64,000 nt of DNA from Mya arenaria (GCF_026914265.1 NC_069138.1:32714131-32778130), one strand, 5' to 3'. Counted from the stretch's first letter, positions 1 through 12,445 are shown. Made by a program: numbers and translations. The notes: generated by a model from the letters alone, not told the origin.

Positions 1-40
1 AATGCATAATAATAATTTTATTTACATATCATTTTTGCAG

Positions 41-202
41 CTAGAGGCTACTGATACCGTCCACTATGCCACCCTGAATAGTGATGAGTCATGTGATATT
101 TTGACGGGAAAGCTACACGATCAAGATCGTGTACACGAGATAACCTCAGATATGTACTGTTTGTGTCTTTATAGCTATCTCTATGGTATGATATCTTGTT
201 AA
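41..202 (+). CDS. possible 3' coding exon with ITIM-like motif, unrecognised gene
   Basis: A polypyrimidine stretch ending in ttttttgcag-like sequence (ttttgcag, 33-40) precedes an open frame that starts LEATDTVHYATLNSD. VHYATL (59-76) fits the ITIM pattern (I/V/L-x-Y-x-x-L) of inhibitory receptor tails. The frame stays open to TAA at 200-202, but after about base 150 it becomes low-complexity, so the real exon may end earlier, for example at GTACTG near 154. Nothing upstream is visible. It could be the last exon of a membrane receptor entering from the left, or a chance frame. No family is recognised. Confidence 0.3.
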   Translation, partial: LEATDTVHYATLNSDESCDILTGKLHDQDRVHEITSDMYCLCLYSYLYGMISC

Positions 203-628
203 CCAGTTCAGGCATATTGCCCAAGGTTGAATAGTGCGAAAAGACATATTTGAAGTTAAAACGTCTATATCTGTATCACACACGATATAAGAGAATATTG
301 TTTTATTCGTTCTGCCATGAATGTCATGTTTGTTTATCATTGTTATTAAATTGATTTCTATGTATAAGATTTGAAGCCATTTGTGATAAAAGAAAGACAA
401 GCATCTGTTCGGCGATGTACCTTTTTAAAATGAATTCGGTTAAAAAACGTGTTCATAAAAGAGAAATAATAATAATTATCATAGACACATGTTTGCTATG
501 ATTTTTTTTATTACGAATCCCTGCAGTGTTTCATACTTTGCACGTCTAACATAAGGTTCGGTATATGACTTTATTGCTTAAATATGCGAAAGCATTGTAT
601 TCATAGTCTAGAACAGAATGTTCTTCTC
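203..628. other. no gene seen
   Basis: AT-rich sequence with only short shadow frames and no splice-flanked open segment. Confidence 0.5.
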
Positions 629-758
629 GCACACACACACACACACACACGCACGCACGCACGTACGCACGCACACGTGCGTGAACCGTACCCACGCACG
701 CGTGTGCCAACACACGCACACTCACACACGCACGCACACACAAGCACGAACGCATACA
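629..758. repeat. (CA)n / (CACG)n microsatellite
   Basis: A pure CA run near 630-648 passes into an impure purine-pyrimidine alternating CACG/CGTG tract. Frames on both strands (poly-His/Thr-like) are by-products. Confidence 0.95.
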
Positions 759-3700
759 CGCTTGTGTCTCTATGTCTTATAATAAAAGATTACGTTGAAA
801 ATTGGTTTAAGTCAATATGTTGTGAGTTAAAATATTTAAAGATTTGATTAAAAATGTCTATAAATCTCCTTTTAAAGACATTCTTAAATATATTTTTTGT
901 CACCAACGTTTTGAAATATTACTATATATCTAAAGCCTAACATAAATAACATGTTCTTAACAGTTGTAACGTCAAACTACATTTCTAATACTAAGAACTA
1001 TGAAACATTGTTTACAATATTTAGTATAGGGAGGACGAACCAATTTGCAAAAACATTTTATACTAAAAGAAAAAATATAATATATGCACAATGCCAATCT
1101 TCGACACAATCGAAGAACCGTACATGATTCATTGTTTTCATTTGTAAAATCTAACCTTACAAAATCACCGGAAAAGAATTCAATTCATAACCCCAGATCT
1201 AGAACTTTTAGAACCTAACAATCCTCGATAATCATACCTAGTTTTATATATATAGTATGTATGCAATGTGCTGTTTGTGGAGTTTTGTGCTGTTCTTCCG
1301 TGTTTCTTGAATAAAAATTTCGTCAATGATTATCTGGCCAGCATATGATTTGACTCATGTTTTGACTTATTTGCCTTTTCTTTCATCCATTCAAAATTGT
1401 CAGTAAAACCAGGTGTTTGGCATTCAATTTTATGCATTCGTAGATTTCGATAAAATGTTAAGAGGAATGCGTTTTGGTTAACCTGGTGAATTTTTAGCCA
1501 TAGTGAAAGCATTATACTTAAAGTATCTTTTTCCATCGCCCACCTTGAGCTAAAAGCCATATTTTGTTCTTGATTAATTATTTTATCTTAGTTGTTGTGT
1601 CACATATATCTTGCTGCTCCACAAACTATTATAACTAAATATAATTGTTTTGTATAATGATCAATTACACACCAGTTATCAAGCCGCCATTAACTATTAT
1701 ATTGGTGCCCACATGCTATAGTATTGAATTTTCACATGCTTTTACTTAAATGTAAACTGTGGAATAATAGTGAATATTAGGTTGGGATAAGTTGAGTTGA
1801 GAACACCAAATCAATGTATTCTATAAGAAAACTGCACCAAATTGCATCTAGGCAGCTTTGCTTTTGCATCTTCCCCAGGGCCCATATTCACAAATTGATT
1901 TAGCCAGACTTTGAGCTCTCATAAAAATGAAATATGCCCTTCAGTTAAACTTAAATGGTAAATAAAAAAATCGGATTAAATTTAAAAAAGATCGAAGCTT
2001 TCACTGTTTTAACCGGCCTATACTTCATAAAAGTGTATAAATAAGTCATATGCTTCATTATTTGAAGGTTAAACTAATATTGGAATGCACTTTACGATAA
2101 AATAATCATAAATAAGAATAAGGTGGTTGAAAACACACGTTTATTCCTCTTATTCTTCAATAGCATGGCAATAGCTCAAAGACAATCCAGTCGACCCAGT
2201 TTCACTTTTGGCTATACATATAAAAAAAAATATGCTGTGCAGTATCCTGAACGTTTGTCATATATAATCATTTTACACTTGGGGTGTTCAAGAACTTGTA
2301 TCTGACAATCTGTTTTATCTTTGGCATTTCTTTCTTGTAAAACTCTCTATTCGGTCCGAAGGGTGATTTATAAACGGCTTTGAGCAGTGTCATAGAAAGG
2401 AAAGTACTTTATTGGTATCAACTGTATAACAAATACGACTGAATGCTCAGTCATTATGCATTTTCCAAGCACATTCTCGTTGTGAAAAAACATCAATTGA
2501 TAGTGTTGTGCAAGCATGTGCTTGTTTAAATATATTTATTAACAATTAGTCAATCCGTTGATGTTGAAAATAAAATTGATAACTGGCAAACTCCCCTAAA
2601 ACGTCCAAATTCCTATACGTGTATAAGCTTCGGAAAGGATCTTCTAGTTTACGTCCTTTTTTAATCTGAAACTTACATTTGTTAAAAATAAATCCTTTAG
2701 AAATGAATATGATCCATATAAAGTAGAGGGACACGAGCAAATGCCCAAAAATGACTAAGCTATTGTTTCGTGGCGTAATGTTTACAGGGACATAAAATTT
2801 GGGCTATTAACTGAATTGTCGAGATAACTAATTATGTTAAGCATTGTGCTATATGTTTCCAACGTTGTTAAAGTTAAAGTTAAAACCTTGACTGCTCCGT
2901 AATTTATTATGCATAAACTTACGATTTGCAGTAATTCGACAACTATTTCAGATGTCCTCGCATATCACAATATGTTCACATATCATAACCTTTTTATCTT
3001 ATCTCCGGGATTATTTTCTAACATCGATGTTTGTTACATACGCGTACTCATTCTTTAACAAGTGCTTATTGTGCTCCATTGTCACCTCAAGCCATTGGTA
3101 ATCGAGTTCGAAATAAGGATTGATAAATAGGCGTGAAATACGATTTTTTTTTTTGGAATAGCGGTTTCGGATTAGAAATTTAGTTAAATATAGAAGGAAT
3201 AAAATCGGAGCCGCAATTTATTTCGACATAGCCATCATTTCGGATAAACTATGTTTGGAATAAATTTATAACCATACATTCAATATCAATTTACAAATCA
3301 TTTTCTAAACGTTCCGTTCAAATCCATTTAAACAATTAAAAAAGATTAACAATGGTTCTCCTAAGACCATTGACTTACTTTAAAAGCAGACATAGTTAAT
3401 GTTCTATGAATCAATGTAACATTAGGACGGAAGTAAGCCAATTTCTAATTCAACATAATGTTTTTTTATCGTTATAAATTATATTTTCTTACTGCAGGTA
3501 TCGGACTTAACTAAAAGTATAACACACTTATTTTCTTTACTTATATTAAGATCGATCAAACGCCATCCTTGATTCACGCTTTCTGCTCATTCCGTTTTAT
3601 TTATTAATGAGAACAGCAACAATATCCGACGAAAACAACATATCATTATCTTTATTGTATGTGTTTTTGTAACTTATTGGCAAAATGTCCGAAGGACTAT

Positions 3701-5064
3701 AACAAAATAAACTCAATGTTAGGCGGACTGATTCCAGTGAATCAAAACGGACCTACACGTGGCAGATAAACGCGATACGTCAGATGAGGATCGCCTCAAT
3801 ATTTAAGCTATTTTTACTCAAGTCAAGTAAAGTCAACACATTTATTTACTCAAGTTAATGCACAACATGAAAACATTGAGGTAATTGATAAAGGCAATAC
3901 AATTCAGAGGCTCAAATTGTGTATTCAAAGACATAACATACATTCAAGTGTATCAAATAATTAAAGACCAGATAATCCCGTTTAACAGAATAAATATTGC
4001 ACATGGATCATTGGATTCAAACAGAGTTATAGTTTACAAATTATTAAATGGGTTAAGTACAATGGGAGAGTCAACTAATGTATGCAAAAATGTCTTAGAT
4101 GAATAAGAATAGTAATGTTTTAACGAATTTATTTAAGAATATCACATACCATTTTTTCACATTTTCAAACTTTCCTTTTTATTATTAGTGTTTACCAACT
4201 GTTCAAGTTTATATATGTTTGGTTGTCTGTTAAAATATGGTTTTATATACTGCTTACACACGTTATCAAAAATATAACACTCGAATAAAAAAATGAAATT
4301 CATCCCCTAGTTTGTTACATGTTTGGCATTTCCTTTCATTGATTGGTATTCTATTCCAATTGCCCGTTTCTATTGGTAGTCTGTGTCTTCTTGTTCTAAA
4401 CTTGTTAAGTGTATATAATAATGATTTTGGTGTTGAATGAAGATACTCTTCATAGCAAAATGACGTTTTGAAGATTTTATAAAATTAGCTGTTGCTAGCA
4501 TTTTCAATAAGGGAATACCACGATGTTAAGAATAAATCTTTTAGCTTGCGCTTAACCGCAATTTTAAGCCAGTTGTTCATAAACATAGCTGTATATCTCA
4601 ATAAGATCCAATTCTCAAAGAGCATATCGTACAGTTTCAAGTTTGATTCAATGCAAAGACTTTAGAACACGATGGAATACACAATTTTGCGGAAGAAGAA
4701 TCTTATACAATTAAGTAAACAAAGAAGTTGCTCTTAAACGCAGAAATTATTCAATATTTTATTTAATCAAATCTCAATCTCGGATTATTTTACCACTTAA
4801 CACCATATATTATCTAACATCCTATATGTTTGAGCTCTTTTCAAAAGCTGATTCTCATAGACTTGGTCGACTAAAAACTTTGGTAAAAATTCAAGAGAAA
4901 TAAATATACTGCTAAATGTAATTGAGTACAACTAATTGAGTTAGAGCAATAACTCAAATGTATAATTCTTTTGCTCTAGAACGAGTTCTCTTTGAAATAT
5001 TCAATCAAAATCTTCTTTTAGAATATCCGCTTTTAAAAAGGGGCAAAAATAAAATTTTCTAAGA
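759..5064. other. 4.3 kb with no gene seen
   Basis: AT-rich sequence without a convincing exon or RNA gene. All open frames are under about 75 codons and show no domain pattern. A short dispersed repeat lies at 1723-1800. Confidence 0.5.
1723..1800 (+). repeat. short dispersed repeat, inverted partner at 9666-9743
   Basis: The core cacatgcttttacttaaatg recurs in reverse complement near 9706-9728, followed on both by an ATAATA/GAATATT stretch and gagttgag. The family is unknown; it may be the end of an old transposon. Confidence 0.5.
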
Positions 5065-7527
5065 CTAGGAGTGAGTGAGTGAGAAACACATTGAAACTGT
5101 ATGTGTCAGAAACACATCGAAGCTGTATGTGTCAGAAAAACATTGAAGCTGTATGAGTGAAAAACACAAGGAAGCTGTATAAGTGAGATACACAAGGAAG
5201 CTGTATGAGTGAGAAACACAAGGAAGCCGTATAAGTGAGAAACACAAGGAAGCTGTATGAGTGAGAAACACAAGGAAGCCGTATAAGTGAAAAACACATT
5301 GAAACTGTATGTGTCAGAAACACATTGAAGCTGTATGTGTCAGAAACACATTGAAGCTGTATGAGTGAGAAACACAAGGAAGCTGTATAAGTGAGATAAA
5401 CAAGGAAGCTGTATGAGTGAGAAACACAAGGAAGCCGTATAAGTGAGAAACACAAGGAAGCTGTATGAGTGAGAAACACAAGGAAGCCGTATAAGTGAGA
5501 AACACATTGAAGCTGTATGAGTGAGAAACACAAGGAAGCTGTATGAGTGAGAAACACAAGGAAGCTGTATTAGTGAGAAACACATTGAAGCTGTATGAGT
5601 GAGAAACACAAGGAAGCTGTATGAGTGAGAAACACAAGGAAGCCGTATAAGTGAGAAACACAAGGAAGCTGTATGTGTGAGAAACACATTGAAGCTGTAT
5701 GAGTGAGAAAGACAAGGAAGCTGTATAAGTAAGACACACAAGGAAGCTGTATGAGTGAGACACACAAGGAAGCTGTATGAGTGAGACACACAAGGAAGCT
5801 GTATAAGTGAGACACACAAGGAAGCTGTATGAGTGAGAAACACAAGGAAGCTGTATAAGTGAGAAACACATTGAAGCTGTATGAGTGAGAAACACAAGGA
5901 AGCTGTATGAGTTAGAAACACATTGAAACTGTATAATTGAGAAACACATTGAATCTGTATAAGTGAGACACACAAGGAAGCTGTATAAGTGTGAAACACA
6001 AGGAAGCTGTATGAGTGAGAAACACATGGAAGCTGTATGTGTGAGAAACACATTGAAGCTGCATGAGTGAGAAACACAAGGAAGCCGTAGAAGTGAGACA
6101 CACAAGGAAGCTGTATGAGTGAGACACACAAGGAAGCTGTATGAGTGAGAAACACATTGAAGCTGTATGAATGAGAAACACATTGAAGCTGTATGAGTGA
6201 GGAACACAAGGAAGCTCTATAAGTGAGACACACAAGGAAGCTGTATGAGTGAGAAACACAAGGAAGCTGTTTGAGTGAGAAACACAAGGAAGCTGTATGA
6301 GTGAGAAACACAAGAAAGCTGTTTGTGTGAGAAACACAAGGAAGCTGTTTGAGTATGAAACACAAGGAAGCTGTATGAGTGAGAAACACAAGGAAGCTGT
6401 ATTAGTGAGAAACATATTGAAGCTGTATGAGTGAGAAACACAAGGAAACTGTTTGAGTGAGAAACACAAGGAAGCTGTATGAGTGAGAAACACAAGGAAG
6501 CTGTATGAGTGAGAAACACAAGGAAGCTGTATGAGTGAGAAACACAAGGAAACTGTTTGAGTGAGAAACACAAGGAAGCTGTATGAGTGAGAAACACAAG
6601 GAAGCTGTATGAGTGAGAAACACAAGGAAGCTGTATGAGTGAGAAACACAAGGAAACTGTTTGAGTGAGAAACACAAGGAAGCAGTATGAGTGCGAAACA
6701 CAAGGAAGTTGTATGAGTGAGAAACACATTGAAGCTGTATGAATGAGAAAGACAAGAAAGCTGTTTGAGTGAGAAACACAAGGAAGCTGTTTGAGTATGA
6801 AACACAAGGAAGCTGTATGAGTGAGAAACACAAGGAAGCTGTATGAGTGAGAAACACAAGGAAGCTGTATGAGTGAGAAACACAAGGAAACTGTTTGAGT
6901 GAGAAACACAAGGAATCTGTATGAGTGAGAAACACAAGGAAGCTGTATGAGTGAGAAACACAAGGAAGCTGTATGAGTGAGAAACCCACGGAGGCTACAT
7001 ATGAGTGAGAAACACAAGGAAGCTGTATGAGTGAGAAACACAAGGAAGCTGTATGAGTGAGAAACACAAGGAAACTGTTTGAGTGAGAAACACAAGGCAG
7101 CTGTATGAGTGAGACACACAAGGAAGCTGTATGAGTGAGAAACCCACGGAGGCTACATATGAGTGAGAAACAAAAGGAAGCTGTTTGAGTGAGAAACATA
7201 TTGAAGCTGTATGAGTGGGGCACACCTTGAAGCTGTATTAGTGAGAAACACAAGGAAGCTGTATGAGTGAGAAACCCACGAAGGCTACATATGAGTGAGA
7301 AACAAAAGGAAGCTGTTTGAGTGAGAAACATATTGAAGCTGTATGAGTGGGGCACACCTTGAAGCTGTATTAGTGAGAAACACAAGGAAGCTGTATGAGT
7401 GAGAAACACAAGGAATCTGTATGAGTGAGAAACACAAGGAAGTTGTATAACATACAGCGAGAAACACAGGGAAGCTGTATAAGCGAGAAACACAAATAAA
7501 TCTGTATAATTGAGAAACACAAAGCTG
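5065..7527. repeat. large 26-bp minisatellite, about 94 units
   Basis: The 26-bp unit begins gtatgagtgag and ends aaggaagct, and fills about 2.46 kb. Variants include a cattgaagct ending, ataagtgag, tttgagtgag and a gtgaggcacacc form. Because 26 is not a multiple of 3, three units equal 26 codons, so the minus strand is open in all three frames with the same cyclic 26-residue peptide (…FLTHTASLCFSLIQLPCVSH…). The right end (about 6960-7400) has longer composite units containing acccacggaggctacat. This is a tandem repeat rather than a protein gene. Confidence 0.97.
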
Positions 7528-8116
7528 TATGAGTTTTTTAAATAAAAGATGCACTCTTACTCCCATATACATCGTTCCACAATTAATAGAATTATTTTTA
7601 TTTTCTGAAAAAGATGAGGAGATATCGAAAACAATGGTTCTTGTAAAGAATACTGTGTTTAATTTGAAAGAAAGGTGCAGAGAACCGGGTATTATAACCG
7701 TACGAGTCGAAAGAACCTTTAAATCTTTTAACACTCACCAGATATTATAATTTTGTTTTCAGCTACTAGTATAACATACATGATAACAATATTGTTATCA
7801 GTAATTAATATTTTCAATATAGGTTTATCACTCAAAATGTATGTCGTTATATGTATGTTTATGTCATGATTTGAAATGCTAGTGACGCTTTAACAATGAA
7901 TAATAACGTAAGGGAGAATACTCCACCTTCGTGGGATGTCGAATACAATGTAATTAAGACTGAGATAAGCCCCTTTGAACTCGTTTTTTCGCTGTTTATG
8001 CCTAAATGAGTACAATAAAATATTCCAGCGGACATCTAAATAGCCAGTTATTTCTTTGGTTCGATGAAAGTTAGTAATTATGCTAAATTAATGGTCAATA
8101 ACTACCATTTGTCTTA
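7528..8116. other. no recognised gene
   Basis: A 73-codon plus-strand frame (7529-7750) starts inside the last minisatellite unit and matches no family I know. Nothing else is visible. Confidence 0.4.
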
Positions 8117-8460
8117 AAGCTGCATTCTCACAAGTTTTGACAACTTTTTTTTTACTTTTTTATCTTGGAACTAGCCAAATTTGCGAAAATCCATGGAAAC
8201 GAGTTATAGAAGATTGCTGACAAAAATAAGATCCCAGGTTTTTATATTTAAGTTCAAAAATGATGTTTTATGCATTTTTCTTAGTAACAGTTTAAGCCAT
8301 AAAACATTAATGTTCATTTGGAAATATGAAAAACTACGATCTGATTTTTGTCAGCAGTCTTATATCATTGGTTTGAAGATGTTTACGCAAAACGTTGCTC
8401 TTTCCAAGACATAAAATACAAAAAAGTTGTAAAATCGGAAAATCGGTGAGAGTGCAGCTT
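8117..8460. mobile_element. palindromic MITE (fold-back), copy 1
   Basis: The left end aagctgcattctcac is the inverse of the right end gtgagagtgcagctt, and the interior is also self-complementary: agattgctgacaaaaat on the left pairs with atttttgtcagcagtctt on the right. The element is about 344 bp and flanked by TA, suggesting a TA target duplication. A second copy lies at 59431-59764. It is non-coding; a Tc1/mariner-type helper is inferred only from the TA flanks. Confidence 0.85.
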
Positions 8461-9440
8461 TATTAGCGGACAGTCAGTTATATGACTTCAATATTCTCTT
8501 TAATTACTAAGCAGCTACTTCAAAACAAGCAAGGAACAAGAGATGTACAAAACCTTTCTTGTCGTTTAATCTGATGACGTATTGTTTTTCAACTTCCCGA
8601 CATATTGAGTAAAACGCATATGGGACAAAACATATCTAATTTATACGTAAATGATGTAAAAAAATAGTTCATGCTTTTCAATGAAATATGGAGTTTTATC
8701 ACTAAAATAACAACAGAAATAAGGAGTGAAAATATCACATTTCAGAACTACTTTTAAAATCCATTGTAGTTAATTCCTCTTGATAAAAACAGAACACTTC
8801 ACTTCGAACAAGAAAATGCTGGCAAATAAAATATTTAAAATTTAAAGAAATTTACATACGTTTAAATCAAGATTTATTTGGAAATTAACAACTTACAGCT
8901 TATTAGAAAAAAAAACGTTTTTCAAACCTTCTTTATCTTGAAGCTGAATGTTCGAACATTTGCTTTCATACCAAACAAATTACAGACGAAACAACTGAAC
9001 GAACATAAAAAGAATGTTATTTCTCCCACCTCAGATAAGTAGATCCCATAATTTAACCATGCTAGAAATTCTTATCTTGCCCACGGGCGAAGATAAAATT
9101 CCCGTATGGAACTCCTTTTCAATGGTCGCATTGTAATTACCTCCCTTGTTGAAGACTGTCGTCTGTAGCATCATGGAAACCTTGTTTTATGGCAATATTT
9201 AGAACACTAATTAATAATTTCCCGCTTCAAATGTTACCATAAAACACGCGCCTATCAAGAAATAATGCTTCGATCTCCTTAGAACTATTTGACTATTAAT
9301 ATAATCTGGATCACTGCGCGCATATCCATGACAACCACGAATTAGCGCATATCCATACGCAATTATTTTCACTAAGCACAAAAGAGTTCCAGCAAAAAAA
9401 TACATTTTTACTTAATTTTGTTTAACTGAGGTGGGAGAAA
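8461..9440. other. no gene; repeat-like DNA with inverted pair
   Basis: No gene is seen. The 15-bp sequence tttctcccacctcag near 9020 is repeated inverted as ctgaggtgggagaaa near 9426-9440, at the border of the hairpin that follows. The 400 bp enclosed looks like repeat DNA and may be part of the same transposon. Confidence 0.45.
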
Positions 9441-9591
9441 AAGCATCTACCATAGCCGCTCGTGTAAGATAGGTTCATCCCGACCCTCGCGCAGGGTGTT
9501 TTGCGGAAACTCGGTAAACCTCGTTTCCGCAAAACACCCTACGCTCGGTCGGAATGAACCTATCTTTCACTCTCGGCCATGGAAGATACTT
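9441..9591. repeat. 151-bp near-perfect hairpin (fold-back element)
   Basis: The arms are about 70 bp. aagcatctaccat on the left mirrors atggaagatactt on the right, and gataggttcatcccgaccct on the left pairs with a right arm ending ggtcggaatgaacctatc. The inner arms read gggtgttttgcggaaac and gtttccgcaaaacaccc, with a loop of about 12 bases. A short minus-strand frame here is a by-product. Confidence 0.85.
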
Positions 9592-10032
9592 ATAATCATC
9601 GTTAAAGTGTATTTTGAACTGTCTGTCGAAGCCATGCCTAATACGAATTTCCCTGAAAATATATAATGTACAACTCAACTCAATATTCTTTTATTATATC
9701 AAAGTTTACATTTAAGTAAAAGCATGTGAAAACGCAATATATATATATATATGTTAACACAGGTATAAAGAGGTGGGTTTAATGGCGACTCCACGTAAGG
9801 TATGGAGTTTAACGTAAGGTATGGAGTTTACCATTATCCAAAACAAATATAATTAGTAAGGGGAATGTGGTTAGTTTAAATAGTATTATTATTATGACAA
9901 AACAAATTCATTTATTTGAATTAGGATACAATATAATCGAAACAGTAATGAAATAACAAATGAAAAACTATTAAATACATGATCAGATTCGTTTAAAGTG
10001 ATTAACTAAGATTTTAACAAAAACTGCTGTTT
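9592..10032. other. no gene seen
   Basis: Contains a short (AT)n run near 9738-9751 and a local direct duplication (cgtaaggtatggagttta twice, 9794-9829). It is AT-rich with no exon. Confidence 0.5.
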
Positions 10033-11502
10033 TCCTTAAGGTATCTGGGTTCTTACTGGGTAGTTTAGCCTTGTCTTTAGGCCACACACGTTGAATGAAC
10101 CAATATTTAAATCTAAAGCATCATAACAGAGGTCTTTCGACAAATTATTATTTCTGTTTTCAGGATGCTGTATACTACGAGAATCACTTTTCATCGATTC
10201 ATTATGGAAATTAATCGAACGATTGGAGTTCCAGGGATGTGATTTGTCCGTGGATTCGCGGAATTCCGAACTCGAGATCGGGGGAGCCATTGGGGTTCGA
10301 ACCGGAAGTGATAATTGGTGCCCCACTTTTGAGACCCGTCTCCGTGGTGTTGGATGAGTACGACGTGGTCACCTTGCTCCCCTGTGTGTTCATGGCTGGA
10401 TGAACATTAAGGAGATAGCCAGGGGCTGTAAGGACAGGACCCACGCCGTCGCGAGGCATTGCACGTTCAGTAGTACCTCCTTGTGGGTCAAGGTCGATAT
10501 CGCATCCTGATTCGTCGCCTGAATTGCTGTCCACATCGGATGTCACTTGTCGTGAAGACTCCATCGGCGGTTTAGGGGTTGGAAGGTACGCATACGATGT
10601 CACCAACCTGACTTGTCGCTACACAGACTCGTTCTTGAGGGCGAACAGACGCTCACCGTCACGAGCAACATTCCTCGATCCACGAAGAATATCGTACCAG
10701 CCAGGACATAAATCACGCACGACATCTCCATTGACCTTAAGAGCGGCAGGAAAAAGCAATTGGACATTTCTAGCACCACATATTTTCTGTGCGTCCCTAA
10801 AATTCGGCCAATGCTGCTGCCTGGCAGTGCGAATTTCAAGCGGGTAGTCCCGCATGACACTGTAGGGGGAGCCCTTGAGTTTCCCAACGTTGCTCATAAT
10901 GAAATTGACATCACAGAGGTCTGAGAATGTTACAAGCACACCTTTTGGGCGAGATTCCGGGCCACCACGCCGGCGACCGATTCTGTTCGCCTGCACTATT
11001 CCCATTTTAGAAACGTCCTCAAACAATCGTTCACTAAGGAAATTACGGATGGTGTCAACACAGTTCTCGGCCCCGTTATGGTCCGCAATGCGATTGAAAA
11101 TTAAGTTCCCTTTCAACATCCTGGCCTCGTTATCAATACTTTTGTACTCCAAAAGGCGAAGGCGGCTCTCAATGGCATCGGTGGTAGCGTTTGAATGAAA
11201 CAAACATTGCTCAATATTATCCAGTTTATTGTGAATTGGACTTGTGTAAGTAATGAGATCAAATAAACAGTCGAGTTTGTTGTCCAACGACATACAAGTA
11301 CACGCGGTGGTGCCGTTTCGACGAATATAGACGGGGGGCCACGTCCGCCATGATGACCACGCTGGCCATCATACTGGCCGATATCCGTACACATGTCCGG
11401 ACATGATGAAACACTTGTCCCTCTACGTTTGCGCTTCATTTCATTTTGCCACAAAGGAGAAAACCTGTTAGAAGTGCTGGCCATTGTGTAATAAATCCAC
11501 AC
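10033..11502 (-). mobile_element. LINE 5' fragment, truncated at its 3' side
   Basis: On the minus strand it runs from a basic ORF1 N-terminus (frame starting MASTSNRFSPLWQNEMKRKR near 11484) through an L1-type ORF1 to the first residues of an AP endonuclease. SLNIGSFNVCGLK near 10085 matches the catalytic-Asn start of APE domains (S-x-N-V-x-G-L). The endonuclease stops after about 20 residues; no RT or 3' UTR follows. At least two frameshifts and one amber stop interrupt it. Losing the 3' end is the opposite of normal 5' truncation, so a later deletion or insertion is likely. Confidence 0.75.
10619..11293 (-). pseudogene. LINE ORF1 (coiled coil plus RRM-like nucleic-acid chaperone)
   Basis: The frame is 224 residues. 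The N-terminal third is a heptad-rich helix (residues about 1-60, NKLDNIEQCLF…IESRLRLLEYK). An RRM-like and C-terminal domain of the L1 ORF1p (Transposase_22) type follows: LKGNLIFNRIADHNGAENC, then VQANRIGRRRGG, then GVLVTFSDLCDVNFIMSN and YSVMRDYPLEIRTARQQHWP. ORF1p proteins bind element RNA as trimers. The N-terminus lies in another frame upstream. The TAG at 10619 is followed in the same frame by 130 more open codons of disordered sequence, so the original ORF1 may have been longer. Confidence 0.75.
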
Positions 11503-11660
11503 ACAAAAAAGACCACTAGAATAATCCTGTTGTACACTAAATAATAAATAATTTGCTTACAGCAAAAAGCACGTGCCCGCCATACACATGTATAATGTTT
11601 TTACTCAAGCGTTAAGTTTGCCGCTTAACTGTTCACAGTATTTGCTTCCATGAATATAAA

Positions 11661-11978
11661 CATTCGGAACTCCTCGGCCATTTTATTAAAAACAACCTCG
11701 AATTTATATGGACGGTTCGCAATGTCAGAAATCGGGTCTTTTAAGTCCGCAGCAAGAAGATCGCATAGTAATTTAGTAGTAGAAGATTCTTTGGAATCTT
11801 AATTATGTTTGCAATAATACACTTCATTGACAATCAATTTAAACTTAGATAAACAATTACAAGCTTAAACACAACATTTAATTAATGATATAATTCAAAG
11901 TTTACGAACTACTTTTACTGATGTACCGGCATACATCCAAGGTTGTTTTCGATAAAAATGGCCGAGGAGTTCCGAATG
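11661..11978. mobile_element. MITE with 39-bp terminal inverted repeats
   Basis: The left end cattcggaactcctcggcca (11661-11698 in full) is repeated inverted at 11940-11978, which ends tggccgaggagttccgaatg. Total length is 318 bp with a non-coding interior. It is a DNA-transposon derivative of unknown superfamily. Confidence 0.8.
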
Positions 11979-12002
11979 GAATATACAAATAACATTCTGG
12001 CT

Positions 12003-12251
12003 CCAATTTCTCGAAATTTCTTGAGTCCCTAATAACAGGATTAAGCTAAGCTTACTATTTGTGTTTTCGAATAATTTGCAGAATATTTACTTTTTTAAAG
12101 AGTTTTTATACTCAAGATAGGAGAAATGTTTATGATAATCACAATTAACCATTTTTGATTTATAAAAAAGCACACAATCAAGTATGTATTTTGACTTATT
12201 GAAACAAGCTTCTTAAGCCTCTTAAGCTTAAGAAGTTTCGAGAAATTTGGG
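12003..12251. mobile_element. short inverted-repeat element
   Basis: ccaatttctcgaaatttctt at the left is mirrored by aagaagtttcgagaaatttg at the right. Palindromic cttaag-rich sequence lies inside the right arm. The element is about 249 bp, non-coding and MITE-like. Confidence 0.65.
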
Positions 12252-12279
12252 CCTGGTTTGTCCCACTCATGTCATCATA

Positions 12280-12445
12280 CCATCTCGCTGACCTTGTGGT
12301 AAAGGCGCCCTCATACGGAGCGGGAGGTCGTGGGTTCGATCCCTAGCCGCCTCATACCAAAAGACGTTATAAGTTGGTACAAGCAGCTCCCTTGCCTGCA
12401 ACTCGGCATATAAAGGGTAGTGCTTGGAAAAGTGGTGTACTCAGT
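12280..12445 (+). mobile_element. tRNA-derived SINE
   Basis: An A-box-like segment (gtggtaaaggc near 12296-12306) and an exact B box GGTTCGATCCC (12333-12343) form an internal pol III promoter. Beyond the tRNA-like head is an unrelated body (acgttataagttggtacaag, then gggtagtgcttggaaaa) of the kind found in core-domain SINEs. There is no acceptor-stem pairing, so it is not a working tRNA gene. The core family (Meta, Deu or other) cannot be settled by eye. Confidence 0.75.

Noticed and set aside
5065-7520. Several overlapping 297-372-codon minus-strand frames
   Set aside because: They are one 26-bp tandem repeat read in three frames; no start context, domain or splice signal.
10524-11198. Two 107-codon plus-strand frames
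   Set aside because: Antisense shadows of the LINE ORF1 fragment.
12280-12355. tRNA gene
   Set aside because: Good B box but no paired acceptor stem, and a non-tRNA body follows; it is a SINE.
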